Assembly (NCBI RefSeq): GCF_965215815.1
Contig: NZ_CBDCEO010000013.1
Span: 2,587,082 to 2,651,081 of the forward strand
Direction of reading: 5' to 3'
Length of the DNA stretch: 64,000 nucleotides
Source: Poriferisodalis sp965215815
GTDB lineage: Bacteria; Actinomycetota; Acidimicrobiia; Acidimicrobiales; Poriferisodalaceae
The notes below the pieces were generated by a model, which did not search any database, was not told where the DNA came from, and saw only the letters and a list, made by a program, of their open reading frames with translations. Shown here piece by piece: positions 52,471 through 61,239 of the stretch (positions are counted from its first letter, which is position 1; the number at the start of each line of letters is the position of its first letter). The position numbers and the translations under genes were made by a program.

Positions 52471-53940
52471 ATGAACGATGCGACGGCGCTGGTGGAACAG
52501 GTGCGAGCCGGCGAGATCGACGCTGCCTCGGTGGTCGATGAGGCGATCGCACGCTGTGAAGCAGGTGAACCCGACGATCAATGCGATCGTCGAGCCAACC
52601 TTTGACTCTGCACGAGAGCGGGCGGCCGAGTTCGTCTGCCAGCGGCCCCATCGACAGGACTGCTCGCCGGCGTGCCGATTGCGCTCAAAGACCTGTTCTG
52701 CCCTGCCGAGGGCGAACCGGGTTATCAGGGCAACCGCCGGTTGGCCGAGCTCGACTACCGCTACAGCGAGACCGGTGCAGTGGCACGCCGCTGGGCTGAA
52801 GCAGGCGCGATCAGCATCGGCCACTCGCACAGTCCCGAACTCGGCGGCGGGCAGTGCCCCGCAGCGGCGGAGACAGCGCTGTATGGACCTTGTCGCAACC
52901 CGTGGAATACCGATCACACGGTGTTGGGCTCGAGCGGTGGCGCAGCTGCAGCGGTGGCGGCAGGCATCGTGCGCATCGCGCATGCCAGCGACGGGGGCGG
53001 TTCCATCCGGATCCCGGCCAGCGCCAATGGGCTCGTCGGTCTCAAGCCCTCGCGGGGTCGGATCTCGGGCGCGCCGTCGGGCGAGGGTTGGGGCGGCGGC
53101 ACCACCGACGGCGCTGTAGCTCTCACCGTGCGTGATGCCGCCTTGGCGCTCGACGTGCTCGCAGGACCTGAACCGGGCGACCCCTACGTGCCCGCGCATC
53201 CTGCGCCTGCCGCCGGATACGTCGCCGAGGTCGGCCAGGGTCCCGGCCAGCTGCGCATCGGGGTCAGCTCGACGCTCCCATTTGCCGAAACCGATCCGCT
53301 GTGCACCCGGGCAGCCGAGGTCGCCGCAGGCATTCTCGACAGTCTCGGGCATCGAGTCGAGGCGGGACTGCCCGAACCGATGGCCGCCAACGACTACATG
53401 TACGACTACATCCGGGTTATCCGCACCAGTGCGACCGCAACCCTGCGCTCCTACGAAGGTGTACTCGGTCGCCCCTGGGCCGAAGGCGATGTCGAGCCAG
53501 TTGCGTGGATCAACTACCAACGCGGCGCCAAGATCAGCGCCCCCGACTACATGACCAGCCGGGAACGACTGCACGACTTCACACGCCAAATGGTCACCTG
53601 GTGGAACGCTGAACCCGGCAATGGCGACGGATTCGACCTGCTGTTGACGCCCACGCTGGGCATTGTTCCGCCCCGCGTCGGCTATCTCGTCGACGGCGAC
53701 GAACGGACCCTGACCAGACGACTGGCACGGGTGACGCCGTATCTGCCCCAGTTCAACGTCACCGGTCAGCCCGCCATCTCATTGCCGCTGGGAACTCCCG
53801 AAGGCATGTCGCCCGAGGGCTTGCCGATTGGCGTGCAACTAGTGGCTGCACCCGGCCGCGAAGATGTACTGCTGCGCGTTGCCGCACAGATGGAACAAGC
53901 CGCCCCCTGGAGCCATCGCCGGCCCACGGTCACCGCCTGA
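52471..53940 (+). pseudogene. Amidase-signature enzyme with two compensating frameshifts
   Basis: An amidase of about 490 residues. From ATG 52471 (aggggcg ribosome site) the frame reads NDATALVEQVRAGEIDAASVV; near 52563 it must shift +1 to continue NPTINAIVEPTFDSARERAA; near 52640-52655 it shifts back to GLLAGVPIALKDLFC and then runs intact to 53940. The Ser-cisSer-Lys triad is present: Lys in ALKDL, Ser in GSSGG and in GGGSIRIP. Both shifts are at short G or C runs (caggtg, ggcccc), which could be sequencing errors; if genuine, about 27 residues are miscoded and premature stops follow. Amidases hydrolyse amides to acids and ammonia. Confidence 0.75.
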
Positions 53941-53954
53941 TTGGGATCGAGAGC

Positions 53955-55457
53955 ATGACTGCTGTGCCCACCAGATCGGCCCGCACGATTGGGCTGGCGG
54001 GAACGGGCGTCATCGGCGCGGGGTGGGCGGTGCGTGTGCTCGCCCGGGGTCACGACGTGATCGCCTGGGATCCGGCCGACGGCGCTGAGTCCCGGCTGCG
54101 GGAAGCCGTGGAGCGAGCTTGGCCCTCGGCGACGCGCCTCGGGCTGTTTCCCGGCGCCGACCCGGACCGTCTGGGCTGGGCCGACTCTGCTGAGGAGATG
54201 GCGGCCGCCTCCGACTGGGTGCAGGAGAGCGCCCCCGAGGCAGAGTCGGTAAAGCTCCCTCTGCTTCGCCGCCTTGCCGCAGCCGCTGCGCCTGACACCG
54301 TGATCGCCAGCAGTTCTTCAGGGCTGTTGCCGTCACGCCTCGCCGACGGCTGCCGACACAGCGAGCGCATCATCATTGGCCATCCGTTCAACCCGGTGTA
54401 CCTGCTGCCACTGGTGGAGGTGGTGCCAGGCGACGCCACCAGCCCCGCCGTGGTGGACGCCGCAGTCGCGCACTACCACGACCTGGTCATGCACCCGCTT
54501 GTCGTGCGCAACGAGATCGAGGGCTACCTGTCGGACCGCCTCCAGGAGGCGCTGTGGCGAGAGGTGCTGCACTTGGTGAATGACGGCGTGGCCACCACCG
54601 CCGAGCTGGACGACGCCATCACTTACGGGCCCGGCCTGCGGTGGGCCGCGATGGGCACCAACCTGACATTCCACCTAGCCGGCGGCGAGGGCGGCATGGG
54701 CCACATGCTCCGCCAGTTCGGACCGGCGCTGAAGCTGCCGTGGACCCATCTGGAGGCGCCCGAATTGACCCCCGAGCTGGTGGCGGCGATGGAGAGCGGT
54801 TGTGAGGCCCAGGCCGCCGGACGGTCCATCGCCGAGCTGGAGCAGCTGCGCGACGACTGCCTGCTGTCGGTGATGCGGGCGCTGCGCCCCAGCGACATCG
54901 GCGCCGGCCGCCTCGTGGCAGAGCGCGAAGCCCGCATCCTCGAAGCCGGCGTCACCGACGAACCCTGGACGCCGGGCGCGCATGTCGCCGCTCCGCTCGA
55001 GCTGTACTCGACCGTCGTCGAGCCGGACTGGGTGGACTACAACGGCCACATGACCGAAGCGGCGTTCCTCACCGCCTTCGGCTGGGCGTCGGACATGCTG
55101 TTTCGCTACCTGGGCATCGACGAGGACTATCGCGCGGCCGGCCACTCGTACTACACGGCCGAAACCCACATCAACTACCTGCGCGAGGCCTCCCTGGGCG
55201 AGCCGTTGCGGGTGACCACTCAGGTGCTGGGCAGCGATGCGAAGCGGCTCCATATCTTCCATGCCATGTACCGAGGCCACAGTGACGAGCTGCTGTGCAC
55301 GACAGAGCAGATGCTCTTGCATGTGAACACCGAGGCCGGGCGCGCGGTGCCCGCGCTGGCGGGCCCAGCAGCGGCTGTTGCCGCCATCACCGCCGCCCAC
55401 GCCCCGATGGCCGCGCCGCCTCAGGCAGGCCGGCGCATGTCCATTCCCGCCGGTTGA
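53955..55457 (+). CDS. lcdH: L-carnitine dehydrogenase-thioesterase fusion
   Basis: A 500-residue bifunctional protein. Residues 1-320 are a 3-hydroxyacyl-CoA-dehydrogenase-fold enzyme: NAD motif GLAGTGVIGAGWAV, SSSSGLLPSRL, GHPFNPVYLLPLVEVVPG, and YGPGLRWAAMGTNLTFHLAGG (shown in parts), the last typical of L-carnitine 3-dehydrogenases. Residues about 345-480 are a hotdog thioesterase (VDYNGHMTEAAFL, AETHINYLREA), the betainyl-CoA thioesterase half known from carnitine dehydrogenase fusions. Together they oxidise carnitine to 3-dehydrocarnitine and later free betaine from its thioester. First gene of the carnitine-type operon. Confidence 0.87.
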   Translation: MTAVPTRSARTIGLAGTGVIGAGWAVRVLARGHDVIAWDPADGAESRLREAVERAWPSATRLGLFPGADPDRLGWADSAEEMAAASDWVQESAPEAESVKLPLLRRLAAAAAPDTVIASSSSGLLPSRLADGCRHSERIIIGHPFNPVYLLPLVEVVPGDATSPAVVDAAVAHYHDLVMHPLVVRNEIEGYLSDRLQEALWREVLHLVNDGVATTAELDDAITYGPGLRWAAMGTNLTFHLAGGEGGMGHMLRQFGPALKLPWTHLEAPELTPELVAAMESGCEAQAAGRSIAELEQLRDDCLLSVMRALRPSDIGAGRLVAEREARILEAGVTDEPWTPGAHVAAPLELYSTVVEPDWVDYNGHMTEAAFLTAFGWASDMLFRYLGIDEDYRAAGHSYYTAETHINYLREASLGEPLRVTTQVLGSDAKRLHIFHAMYRGHSDELLCTTEQMLLHVNTEAGRAVPALAGPAAAVAAITAAHAPMAAPPQAGRRMSIPAG

Positions 55458-55523
55458 CGCCCAAGCACGCGCCACCCTGAGACCCAAACCACGCCGGCAC
55501 GACCACGACAACAGGAGCACCCC

Positions 55524-56690
55524 TTGGATTTCTCCATCGACGACGACCAGCAGATGGTGGTCGACACCGTGCGCGCCTTCGTGAACCGCGAGCTGGCGCC
55601 GCATGAGGACGAGGTGGAACGCACCGGACAGGTGCGGCCCGAGCTGGTGCAGCAGATTCGCGAACGGTCCCTTGCGGCCGGCATCTATGCGGGCAACATG
55701 CCCGAAGAGCTAGGTGGCGGGGGACTGGACGACCTGACGTTGTCCATGGCCGAGCGGGTCTTCGGCTGGACCGGCTACGCGCTGCAGTACATCGTGGCGC
55801 GACCGTCGAACATCCTGCGGGCCTGCGCCGGAGACCAGGTGGAGGAATACCTGCTGCCGACCGTGCGCGGCGAGCGGGTGGAATGCCTGGCGATGAGCGA
55901 ACCGGGCGCCGGCTCCGACCTGCGGGGCATGACCTGCCGGGCCGAGCGCCGAGGCGACGACTACGTGGTGAACGGCACCAAGCACTTCATCAGCCACGCC
56001 GACTTGGCGGACTACGTGATCCTGTTCGCGGCCACCGGCACCGAGGCCGGAGCAGATGGTCGTGCGCCCCGCAAGCTGATCTCGTCGCTGCTGGTGGACT
56101 TCGACACTCCTGGCGTGGAACGGTTGCCGGGCTACAACAGCGTGTCCAATCGGGGCTACCACAACCTCATCTTGAACTTCGATGACGCCCGGGTGCCCGC
56201 AGCCAACCTGCTGGGCTCCGAGCATCGGGGCTTCGACGTTGCCAACGAATGGCTCGGCAGTACTCGCCTGCAGGTGGCGTCCACGTGTTTGGGGCGAGCC
56301 GACCGAGCACTCGCAGTTGCGCTGGACTGGGCCGCCAACCGGAAGCAGTTCGGGCAGCGCATCGGCCGCTTCCAGGGGGTGTCGTTCAAGCTCGCGGACA
56401 TGCGTCTGCGCTTGGCCGAGGCCGAGCTCATGACCTACCGGGCCGCCTGGCTGTCGGCGAGAGGCGAGATGACCGACGCCGACGCCGCAATGGCCAAGCT
56501 GTCGGCCACCGAGATGTTGCAGTTCGTCTCTGATGAGGCGATCCAGATCCTCGGCGGCATGGGCTTGATGGACGAGCTGCCGCTGGAGCGCATCTGGCGC
56601 GACGCTCGCGTCGATCGGATCTGGGACGGGACCAGCGAGATCCAGCGACACATCGTGTCCCGCGACATGCTGCGCCCGCTGGGCTCCTGA
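55524..56690 (+). CDS. Acyl-CoA dehydrogenase, CaiA-like
   Basis: A 388-residue flavoprotein of the acyl-CoA dehydrogenase family. It has AMSEPGAGSDLRGM (FAD/substrate loop), a GTKHFISHADLADY segment, RKQFGQRIGRFQG, QILGGMGLMDELPLERIWRDARV and a C-terminal IWDGTSEIQRH. In short-chain enzymes the catalytic base is the Glu of YEGTSE; here that position is Asp (WDG). By its place between carnitine dehydrogenase and CaiD-like genes it may reduce or oxidise crotonobetainyl-/butyrobetainyl-CoA. Starts at TTG 55524 after aggag. Confidence 0.87.
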   Translation: MDFSIDDDQQMVVDTVRAFVNRELAPHEDEVERTGQVRPELVQQIRERSLAAGIYAGNMPEELGGGGLDDLTLSMAERVFGWTGYALQYIVARPSNILRACAGDQVEEYLLPTVRGERVECLAMSEPGAGSDLRGMTCRAERRGDDYVVNGTKHFISHADLADYVILFAATGTEAGADGRAPRKLISSLLVDFDTPGVERLPGYNSVSNRGYHNLILNFDDARVPAANLLGSEHRGFDVANEWLGSTRLQVASTCLGRADRALAVALDWAANRKQFGQRIGRFQGVSFKLADMRLRLAEAELMTYRAAWLSARGEMTDADAAMAKLSATEMLQFVSDEAIQILGGMGLMDELPLERIWRDARVDRIWDGTSEIQRHIVSRDMLRPLGS

Positions 56691-56708
56691 ACCGTGGCCG
56701 AGCGGCCG

Positions 56709-56797
56709 GCGGGCGGAATGCGTCCGCTGGGCGGGCGGAATAGGGACAGAATGCGGGCGGTGAGTACTTGGCCTGCGGACCGAATGCGGGCAGTGAG
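56709..56797 (+). repeat. Short interspersed direct repeats in the leader of the CoA ligase gene
   Basis: GCGGGCGGAAT occurs at 56709-56719 and 56731-56741, and a 16-base unit GAATGCGGGC(G/A)GTGAG at 56749-56764 and 56782-56797. The unit's GTGAG is echoed by the start GTGAGCG of the ligase gene. Role unknown; replication slippage is likely. Confidence 0.6.
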
Positions 56798-56803
56798 CAA
56801 GCG

Positions 56804-59077
56804 GTGAGCGAACGGCTCGACCGGCTGCTGCGACCGCGGTCGCTGGCATTCATCGGCGGAGCCGCGGCCGAATTGGCCATCGAAGCCAGCCGTTCGTTCG
56901 GCTTCGACGGCGAGATGTGGGGGATCAATCCCCGCCGCGAGCTGCGCGGCGCACTCACGGTTGGGTCGGTCGCCGAGTTGCCCGGTGTCGCTGACGCTGC
57001 CTTCGTGGCCGTGGCCCGCGACACCGCCACAGACGTCGTGCGAGAGCTGGCCGCCGCAGGGACAGGCGCGGCCGTGTGCTACGCCTCGGGCTTTGCCGAA
57101 ACCGGCGACACCGGAGCGGCGGCACAACGCGAACTGGTCGAAGCTGCCGCTGGCATGCCGCTGGTAGGCCCCAACTGCTACGGCACGCTGTCGGCGGTCA
57201 CCGGCGCTGCGCTGTGGCCCGACGTGCACGGGCTGGCCCGGTGCGAGCGCGGCGTCGCCTTAGTCAGCCAGAGCGGCAACGTCGCGGTGAACCTCACGAT
57301 GGCGCGGCGTGGCCTTGCGGTCGCCCATGTGCTGGCACTGGGCAACCAGGCCGATGTGGGCCTGGCCGAGTCAACCGAGACGTTGGTGGCCGATCCGGCC
57401 GTCACCGGGGTGGGCCTCTATCTGGAGGCGGTGGACGACATCGACCGGTTCGCTGCCGCCATGGACGTGGCGCACCAGCGGAGACTGCCGGTCGTGGCGC
57501 TCAAGTTGGGTGCCACCGAGGCATCGGGCGCCATCGCCGTTACCCACACCGCCTCGCTGGTGGGCAACGACACCGCCTACGACGCCCTGTTTCGCCGACT
57601 GGGCGTGCGCCGAGCGCACACGGTGCCGGAGCTGCTCGACACGCTGTCGGTGCTGGTCGCCACCGGTCCGCTGCGGGGCAACCGACTGGTGTCGCTGAGC
57701 TGCTCGGGTGGCGAGGCGGCGTTGATGGCGGACCGCAGCCGTGGCCGCAACCTGTCCTTTCCGGCGTTCTCACCCGAGCACCGGGACCGGGTGGCCGCTG
57801 CGTTGGAACACCGCGTCGCGGTCACCAACCCGCTCGACTATCACACCTTCATCTGGGGCGACACGGCCCGACTGACCGAGTGCTTTACCGCCGTGCTGCG
57901 CGACGGGCGCTCTGTCGGCGACTCGCCCGTCGAACCGTCCACTAGGCCGTTTGAGGGGTCACCCGCGGACTCTCCGTTCGATGCCGCTGTGTTGTTGCTG
58001 GACCTGCCCGCTGCGGGACTCGACAGATCGCGATGGTGGCCCACGCTGGACGCCTTCGGTGCGGCGTGCGCCGCCAGCGGCACTCCCGGCGTGGTCGCGG
58101 CCTCGCTGGCAGAGAACCTCCCCGACGAGGCGCGTACGCGCGCCGGTGAGCTCGGACTGTGCGCCTGCGGCGACATCGACTCCGCTCTGGGTGCTTTGGA
58201 GGCTGCGGCTGCGTTCGGACGGTCGCTCGCCGCCGTTGCGAGCGCGCCGCCGCCACCGCTGCTCGCTCCAGCCCACAGCGCCCGACCGGCAGGTGAGCCC
58301 CGGCCGCAGCGCGCTTCTAGCGACGGGGACGCAGCGGTACTCGCGGCGGTGGTGATGACCGAGACTGTCCTCACGGAGACTGTCCTCACGGAGACTGTCC
58401 TCACGGAGACTGTGCTGACGGAGTCTGAGGCCAAGGAGCGGCTGGCCGCAGTGGGCATCTCGGTGCCTCGCGGGTTGCTGGTGACAGCGGCCGAAGCCGC
58501 TGCAGCCGCCGTTGAGATCGGTCTGCCAGTAGTGGTGAAGGCCACCGGTGTGGCACACAAGTCCGATGTGGGCGCAGTGACGGTCGGCTTGGACGACCTT
58601 GACGAAGTGGCCGCTGCGGCTGCGCGCCTCGGCGCACTCGGCGACGGAACGGTGACGGTTGAGGAGTGTGTCGCCGATGCCGTGGTGGAACTGCTGGTGA
58701 GCGTCCGCTCCGAGCCGCCGGTGGGAATGCTGCTGACGTTGGGCGCGGGAGGCACGCTGGTCGAATTGCTCGAAGACACCGCCACGTTGTTGCTGCCCAC
58801 CCGCCCGGCCGATGTCCGCTCAGCCCTGCGCAGTCTGCGCGTCTGGCCACTGCTGGCCGGCCACCGCGGCAGGCCGCCCGCAGCAGTGGATGCGGTTGTC
58901 GAGGCGGTGTCGGCTCTCGCCCTACTGGTGAGCACCGATCGCAGCATCACTGAAGTGGAGATCAACCCGCTGCTGGTCACCGAAGAGACCGCAGTCGCCG
59001 TCGACGCGCTGATGACCGTCACCCAGTTCGGCGATGCTGAGATCGAACCTGTCCAAACGAGGCCTGACCGACCATGA
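56804..59077 (+). CDS. ADP-forming acyl-CoA synthetase (acetate-CoA ligase family)
   Basis: A 757-residue NDP-forming ligase with alpha and beta parts in one chain. Residues 1-130 are the CoA-binding Rossmann domain (RSLAFIGG, LVGPNCYG), followed by succinyl-CoA-ligase-like domains (LVSQSGNVAVNL, LSCSGGEAAL) to about 500. A linker with four ETVLT repeats leads into an ATP-grasp domain (about 535-757) with LTESEAKERLAAVGI, VVVKATGVAHKSDVGAV and EVEINPLLV. It activates a carboxylate to its CoA thioester at the cost of one phosphoanhydride. In the carnitine operon it could take the place of the AMP-forming CaiC. GTG 56804 chosen by domain start. It overlaps the hydratase gene (ATGA). Confidence 0.88.
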   Translation: MSERLDRLLRPRSLAFIGGAAAELAIEASRSFGFDGEMWGINPRRELRGALTVGSVAELPGVADAAFVAVARDTATDVVRELAAAGTGAAVCYASGFAETGDTGAAAQRELVEAAAGMPLVGPNCYGTLSAVTGAALWPDVHGLARCERGVALVSQSGNVAVNLTMARRGLAVAHVLALGNQADVGLAESTETLVADPAVTGVGLYLEAVDDIDRFAAAMDVAHQRRLPVVALKLGATEASGAIAVTHTASLVGNDTAYDALFRRLGVRRAHTVPELLDTLSVLVATGPLRGNRLVSLSCSGGEAALMADRSRGRNLSFPAFSPEHRDRVAAALEHRVAVTNPLDYHTFIWGDTARLTECFTAVLRDGRSVGDSPVEPSTRPFEGSPADSPFDAAVLLLDLPAAGLDRSRWWPTLDAFGAACAASGTPGVVAASLAENLPDEARTRAGELGLCACGDIDSALGALEAAAAFGRSLAAVASAPPPPLLAPAHSARPAGEPRPQRASSDGDAAVLAAVVMTETVLTETVLTETVLTETVLTESEAKERLAAVGISVPRGLLVTAAEAAAAAVEIGLPVVVKATGVAHKSDVGAVTVGLDDLDEVAAAAARLGALGDGTVTVEECVADAVVELLVSVRSEPPVGMLLTLGAGGTLVELLEDTATLLLPTRPADVRSALRSLRVWPLLAGHRGRPPAAVDAVVEAVSALALLVSTDRSITEVEINPLLVTEETAVAVDALMTVTQFGDAEIEPVQTRPDRP
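58361..58420 (+). repeat. 15-bp coding minisatellite (four units) in the ligase linker
   Basis: GAGACTGTCCTCACG is present three times exactly (58361-58405) and once with two changes (58406-58420), encoding ETVLT each time. It lies between the succinyl-CoA-ligase-like and ATP-grasp domains, just before LTESEAKERL. Copy-number change would keep the frame and alter only linker length. Confidence 0.95.
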
Positions 59078-59889
59078 CCAGTTCCACCGAGGCCAGTGCC
59101 GAAGCTGCACATCCTGCCGTCGTCAGCGTCGTCGACGGGCCAGTGCTCGAGGTCACCCTCGACCGACCGAGGGCCAACGCCATCGACGCTGCCACCAGCC
59201 GCGAGCTCAGTGCCGTGTTCGCCGAGTTCCGTGACACGCCAGAGCTGCGCGTCGCCATCTTCAGCGCCGTCGGCGACCGCTTCTTCTCCGCTGGCTGGGA
59301 CCTGAACGCCGCCGCCGCGGGCGAGGAATTCGAGGCCGACTATGGCGAGGGGGGCTTCGGCGGTTTCGGCGAGTTGCCGGGGCTGGCAAAGCCGGTGATC
59401 TGCGCCGTGAACGGCATGGCGGTGGGCGGCGGCTTCGAGATCGTCTTGGCGGCCGACCTGGTAGTCGCAGCCGAGACCGCCCGTTTCTGGCTGCCCGAAG
59501 CCGGCCTGGGCATCATCGCCGACACGGCCTCGGTGCGCCTTCCCAGAATGCTGCCGCCGGTTGTGGCCAACGAGGTGCTCTACGCCGGCCGCCGCCTCGA
59601 TGCCGTCGAAGCGCTGCGCTGGGGGCTTGTCAACGCCGTGGTCGCCGGCGACGATCTGATGGCTGAGGCCCGCGCCTTGGCCGAGCGGGTCGTCCAGTCA
59701 GCGCCGATGTCGGTGGCAGCGATCAGCGAGATCGGCCGTCGAACCGCACATCTCCCGCTGCCCGAAGCCTTCGAATTGCTGCGCTCGGGCCAGCTCGCCG
59801 CCTATGAAGCCATGCTCGCCTCCGACGACGCCGCCGAGGGCCCTCGCGCGTTCACTGAGGGCCGTCCCCCGCGCTGGGCGAACCGCTAG
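59074..59889 (+). CDS. CaiD-like carnitinyl-CoA dehydratase (crotonase)
   Basis: A 271-residue crotonase with strong CaiD character: FFSAGWDLNAAAAGEEF with a following DYGEGGFGGFGEL glycine-rich loop, NGMAVGGGFEIVLAADLVVA, LPEAGLGIIADTASVRLPRMLPP in parts, ALRWGLVNAVV and the end EGPRAFTEGRPPRWANR. CaiD interconverts carnitinyl-CoA and crotonobetainyl-CoA. The ATG overlaps the ligase stop (ATGA), so it closes a four-gene operon. No CaiT or BCCT transporter is present; the EamA gene after it faces the other way. Confidence 0.87.
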   Translation: MTSSTEASAEAAHPAVVSVVDGPVLEVTLDRPRANAIDAATSRELSAVFAEFRDTPELRVAIFSAVGDRFFSAGWDLNAAAAGEEFEADYGEGGFGGFGELPGLAKPVICAVNGMAVGGGFEIVLAADLVVAAETARFWLPEAGLGIIADTASVRLPRMLPPVVANEVLYAGRRLDAVEALRWGLVNAVVAGDDLMAEARALAERVVQSAPMSVAAISEIGRRTAHLPLPEAFELLRSGQLAAYEAMLASDDAAEGPRAFTEGRPPRWANR

Positions 59890-59945
59890 TCCGCGCGACC
59901 CGTTCCGCAATGCTGAGAGGTCAAGCGGAAGCGCAGAGCGCACTC

Positions 59946-60875
59946 CTACGCGCGGGCGCCGCGTGACTGGTCGAGGACCACCACGACGAGGGAGAACATC
60001 ACCACGGTCATGCCGACGAACTGCCACAGCGACACCTCGTCGCCGAGGAAGGCCCACGCCATCAGCGTGCTTGTGACCGGAATGGCCAGCGTCATCGTCG
60101 AGCCCACCCACGCCGGGATGCGCGTCAGCGACCAATTCATGAGCATGTGAGAGGCGAAACCCGGCCCGATCGCCAGTATTACCAGCCACAGCCAGGCACC
60201 GGACGACGGGATGTCGAACGCCTGCCCCGAGCCGATGGCGAACGGCGAGCACACCAACGAGCACACCAAGGCACTGCCGCCGGTGTACTGCGCCGAGCTG
60301 ATCTTCTGGGTGCTCAGCTTCGAAAAGACGAAATAGCCGGTCCACGCGAACAGCGTCAGCAGCGCCAGCAGGTCGCCCCACACGCTCCACTCGGGAATCC
60401 CTGACGATCCGAATACAACGATGGCGATTCCGCCGATGGCCACCCCCGCCATGCCCCAATGGCGCCCCCGCGGATGCTCGCCGAACAGCCTCGGTGCCAG
60501 GAACAGCATCAACAGCGGCTGCAGCGACGCGACGACCGTTGCGTTGGCCACGGTGGTGAGCCGCAGCGCCGTGAAGAACAGCATGATGTCGAAGGCCAGC
60601 GAGACGCCGCCCCAGGCCGAGATCTTGATCGAGTTCCATTTCAACGGCGTGCCGTTCGCCCACAGGAACAGCAGCACGACGGCCGTGTAGAGCCACATCC
60701 GCCAGAACACGACGGCCAGCGGGCCGATTTCAGAGAGCCCTTTGGCGATGACCCCCGATGCTGCCCAGCCCACCATTGCGACGGCTGCCGCGGGGATGCC
60801 CAGCGCACGCTCGGGGGCGTCCGGCAGGCCACGGCCGCCGTATGGGTCGCTCGGCGCGCCCGGTGTCTCGGCCAT
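59946..60875 (-). CDS. EamA/DMT-family transporter
   Basis: A 309-residue integral membrane protein with ten predicted helices in two homologous halves (RhaT/EamA). First-half markers are AAAVAMVGWAASGVIAKGL and FWRMWLYTAVVLL; the second half has LLALLTLFAWTGYFVFSKLS, MNWSLTRIPAWVGSTM and LMAWAFLGDEVSLWQFVGM. Such transporters export or import small metabolites. ATG 60875 is preceded by a strong gaggggg ribosome site; the longer frame start is not needed. It converges with the CaiD-like gene. Confidence 0.87.
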   Translation of the reverse strand: MAETPGAPSDPYGGRGLPDAPERALGIPAAAVAMVGWAASGVIAKGLSEIGPLAVVFWRMWLYTAVVLLFLWANGTPLKWNSIKISAWGGVSLAFDIMLFFTALRLTTVANATVVASLQPLLMLFLAPRLFGEHPRGRHWGMAGVAIGGIAIVVFGSSGIPEWSVWGDLLALLTLFAWTGYFVFSKLSTQKISSAQYTGGSALVCSLVCSPFAIGSGQAFDIPSSGAWLWLVILAIGPGFASHMLMNWSLTRIPAWVGSTMTLAIPVTSTLMAWAFLGDEVSLWQFVGMTVVMFSLVVVVLDQSRGARA

Positions 60876-61030
60876 AGCCCCGCCCCCCTCGGCCGCGGGC
60901 AAACCGAGCCGACGTCGGAAGACTACGCCTACTGGAATCGGGGAGTGCAGTTGTTCGAGGGCCGTAGCTCAGGCGAAATGAGCGCGCTCATAAGTAGCGT
61001 GCGGGCAGCAACCCACCACGGGGACTGAAC
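60876..61030 (+). other. Intergenic stretch with the tail of an unidentified plus-strand frame
   Basis: Apart from the EamA ribosome site, an open plus-strand frame ends at 61028 with EMSALISSVRAATHHGD, two bases before the ATG of the CoxL-like remnant. Such spacing is what one would see if a neighbouring gene had lost most of its length. I could not identify the peptide. Confidence 0.3.
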
Positions 61031-61129
61031 ATGAGCATTCTCGGCAACGCCGTCGTCCGGCACCTGATCACGCCGATCACCCCGCAACATCTCTGCGAAG
61101 CCATCGCAGAGGCATCGGCGCTCAGCTAG
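61031..61129 (+). pseudogene. Remnant resembling a molybdenum-hydroxylase (CoxL-type) large subunit
   Basis: A 32-codon frame MSILGNAVVR followed directly by HLITPITPQHLCEAIAEA. CoxL-type large subunits commonly begin with an S.LGN.V.R stretch and end with LGVRHIDMP.TPERVW.AI, so this reads as the first 10 and last about 22 residues with some 750 residues missing between. A similar C-terminal piece occurs at 62062-62128. The identification is from memory of family ends; it could be a genuine small peptide instead. Confidence 0.45.
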
Positions 61130-61239
61130 CCGTGATGATCGGGCTATGGGATCTTGAGTCCCAGATAGTAGAGAATGCTTCCTCTCACTTCGGCTAGCAG
61201 CCGAGCGGGTAGACGTCGCCTAGTCGGATTTGCGACACC
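61130..61239. other. Intergenic stretch after the CoxL-like remnant
   Basis: The 110 bases before the stop of the DUF4065 gene contain no convincing frame. A stem-loop CGGCTAGCAGCCG lies at 61192-61204 and could serve as a terminator for the DUF4065 gene on the minus strand. Confidence 0.3.

Noticed and set aside
53955..55457. Ordinary fatty-acid 3-hydroxyacyl-CoA dehydrogenase
   Set aside because: The C-terminal hotdog thioesterase and the GPGLRWA...GGEGGMGHML region fit carnitine dehydrogenase better.
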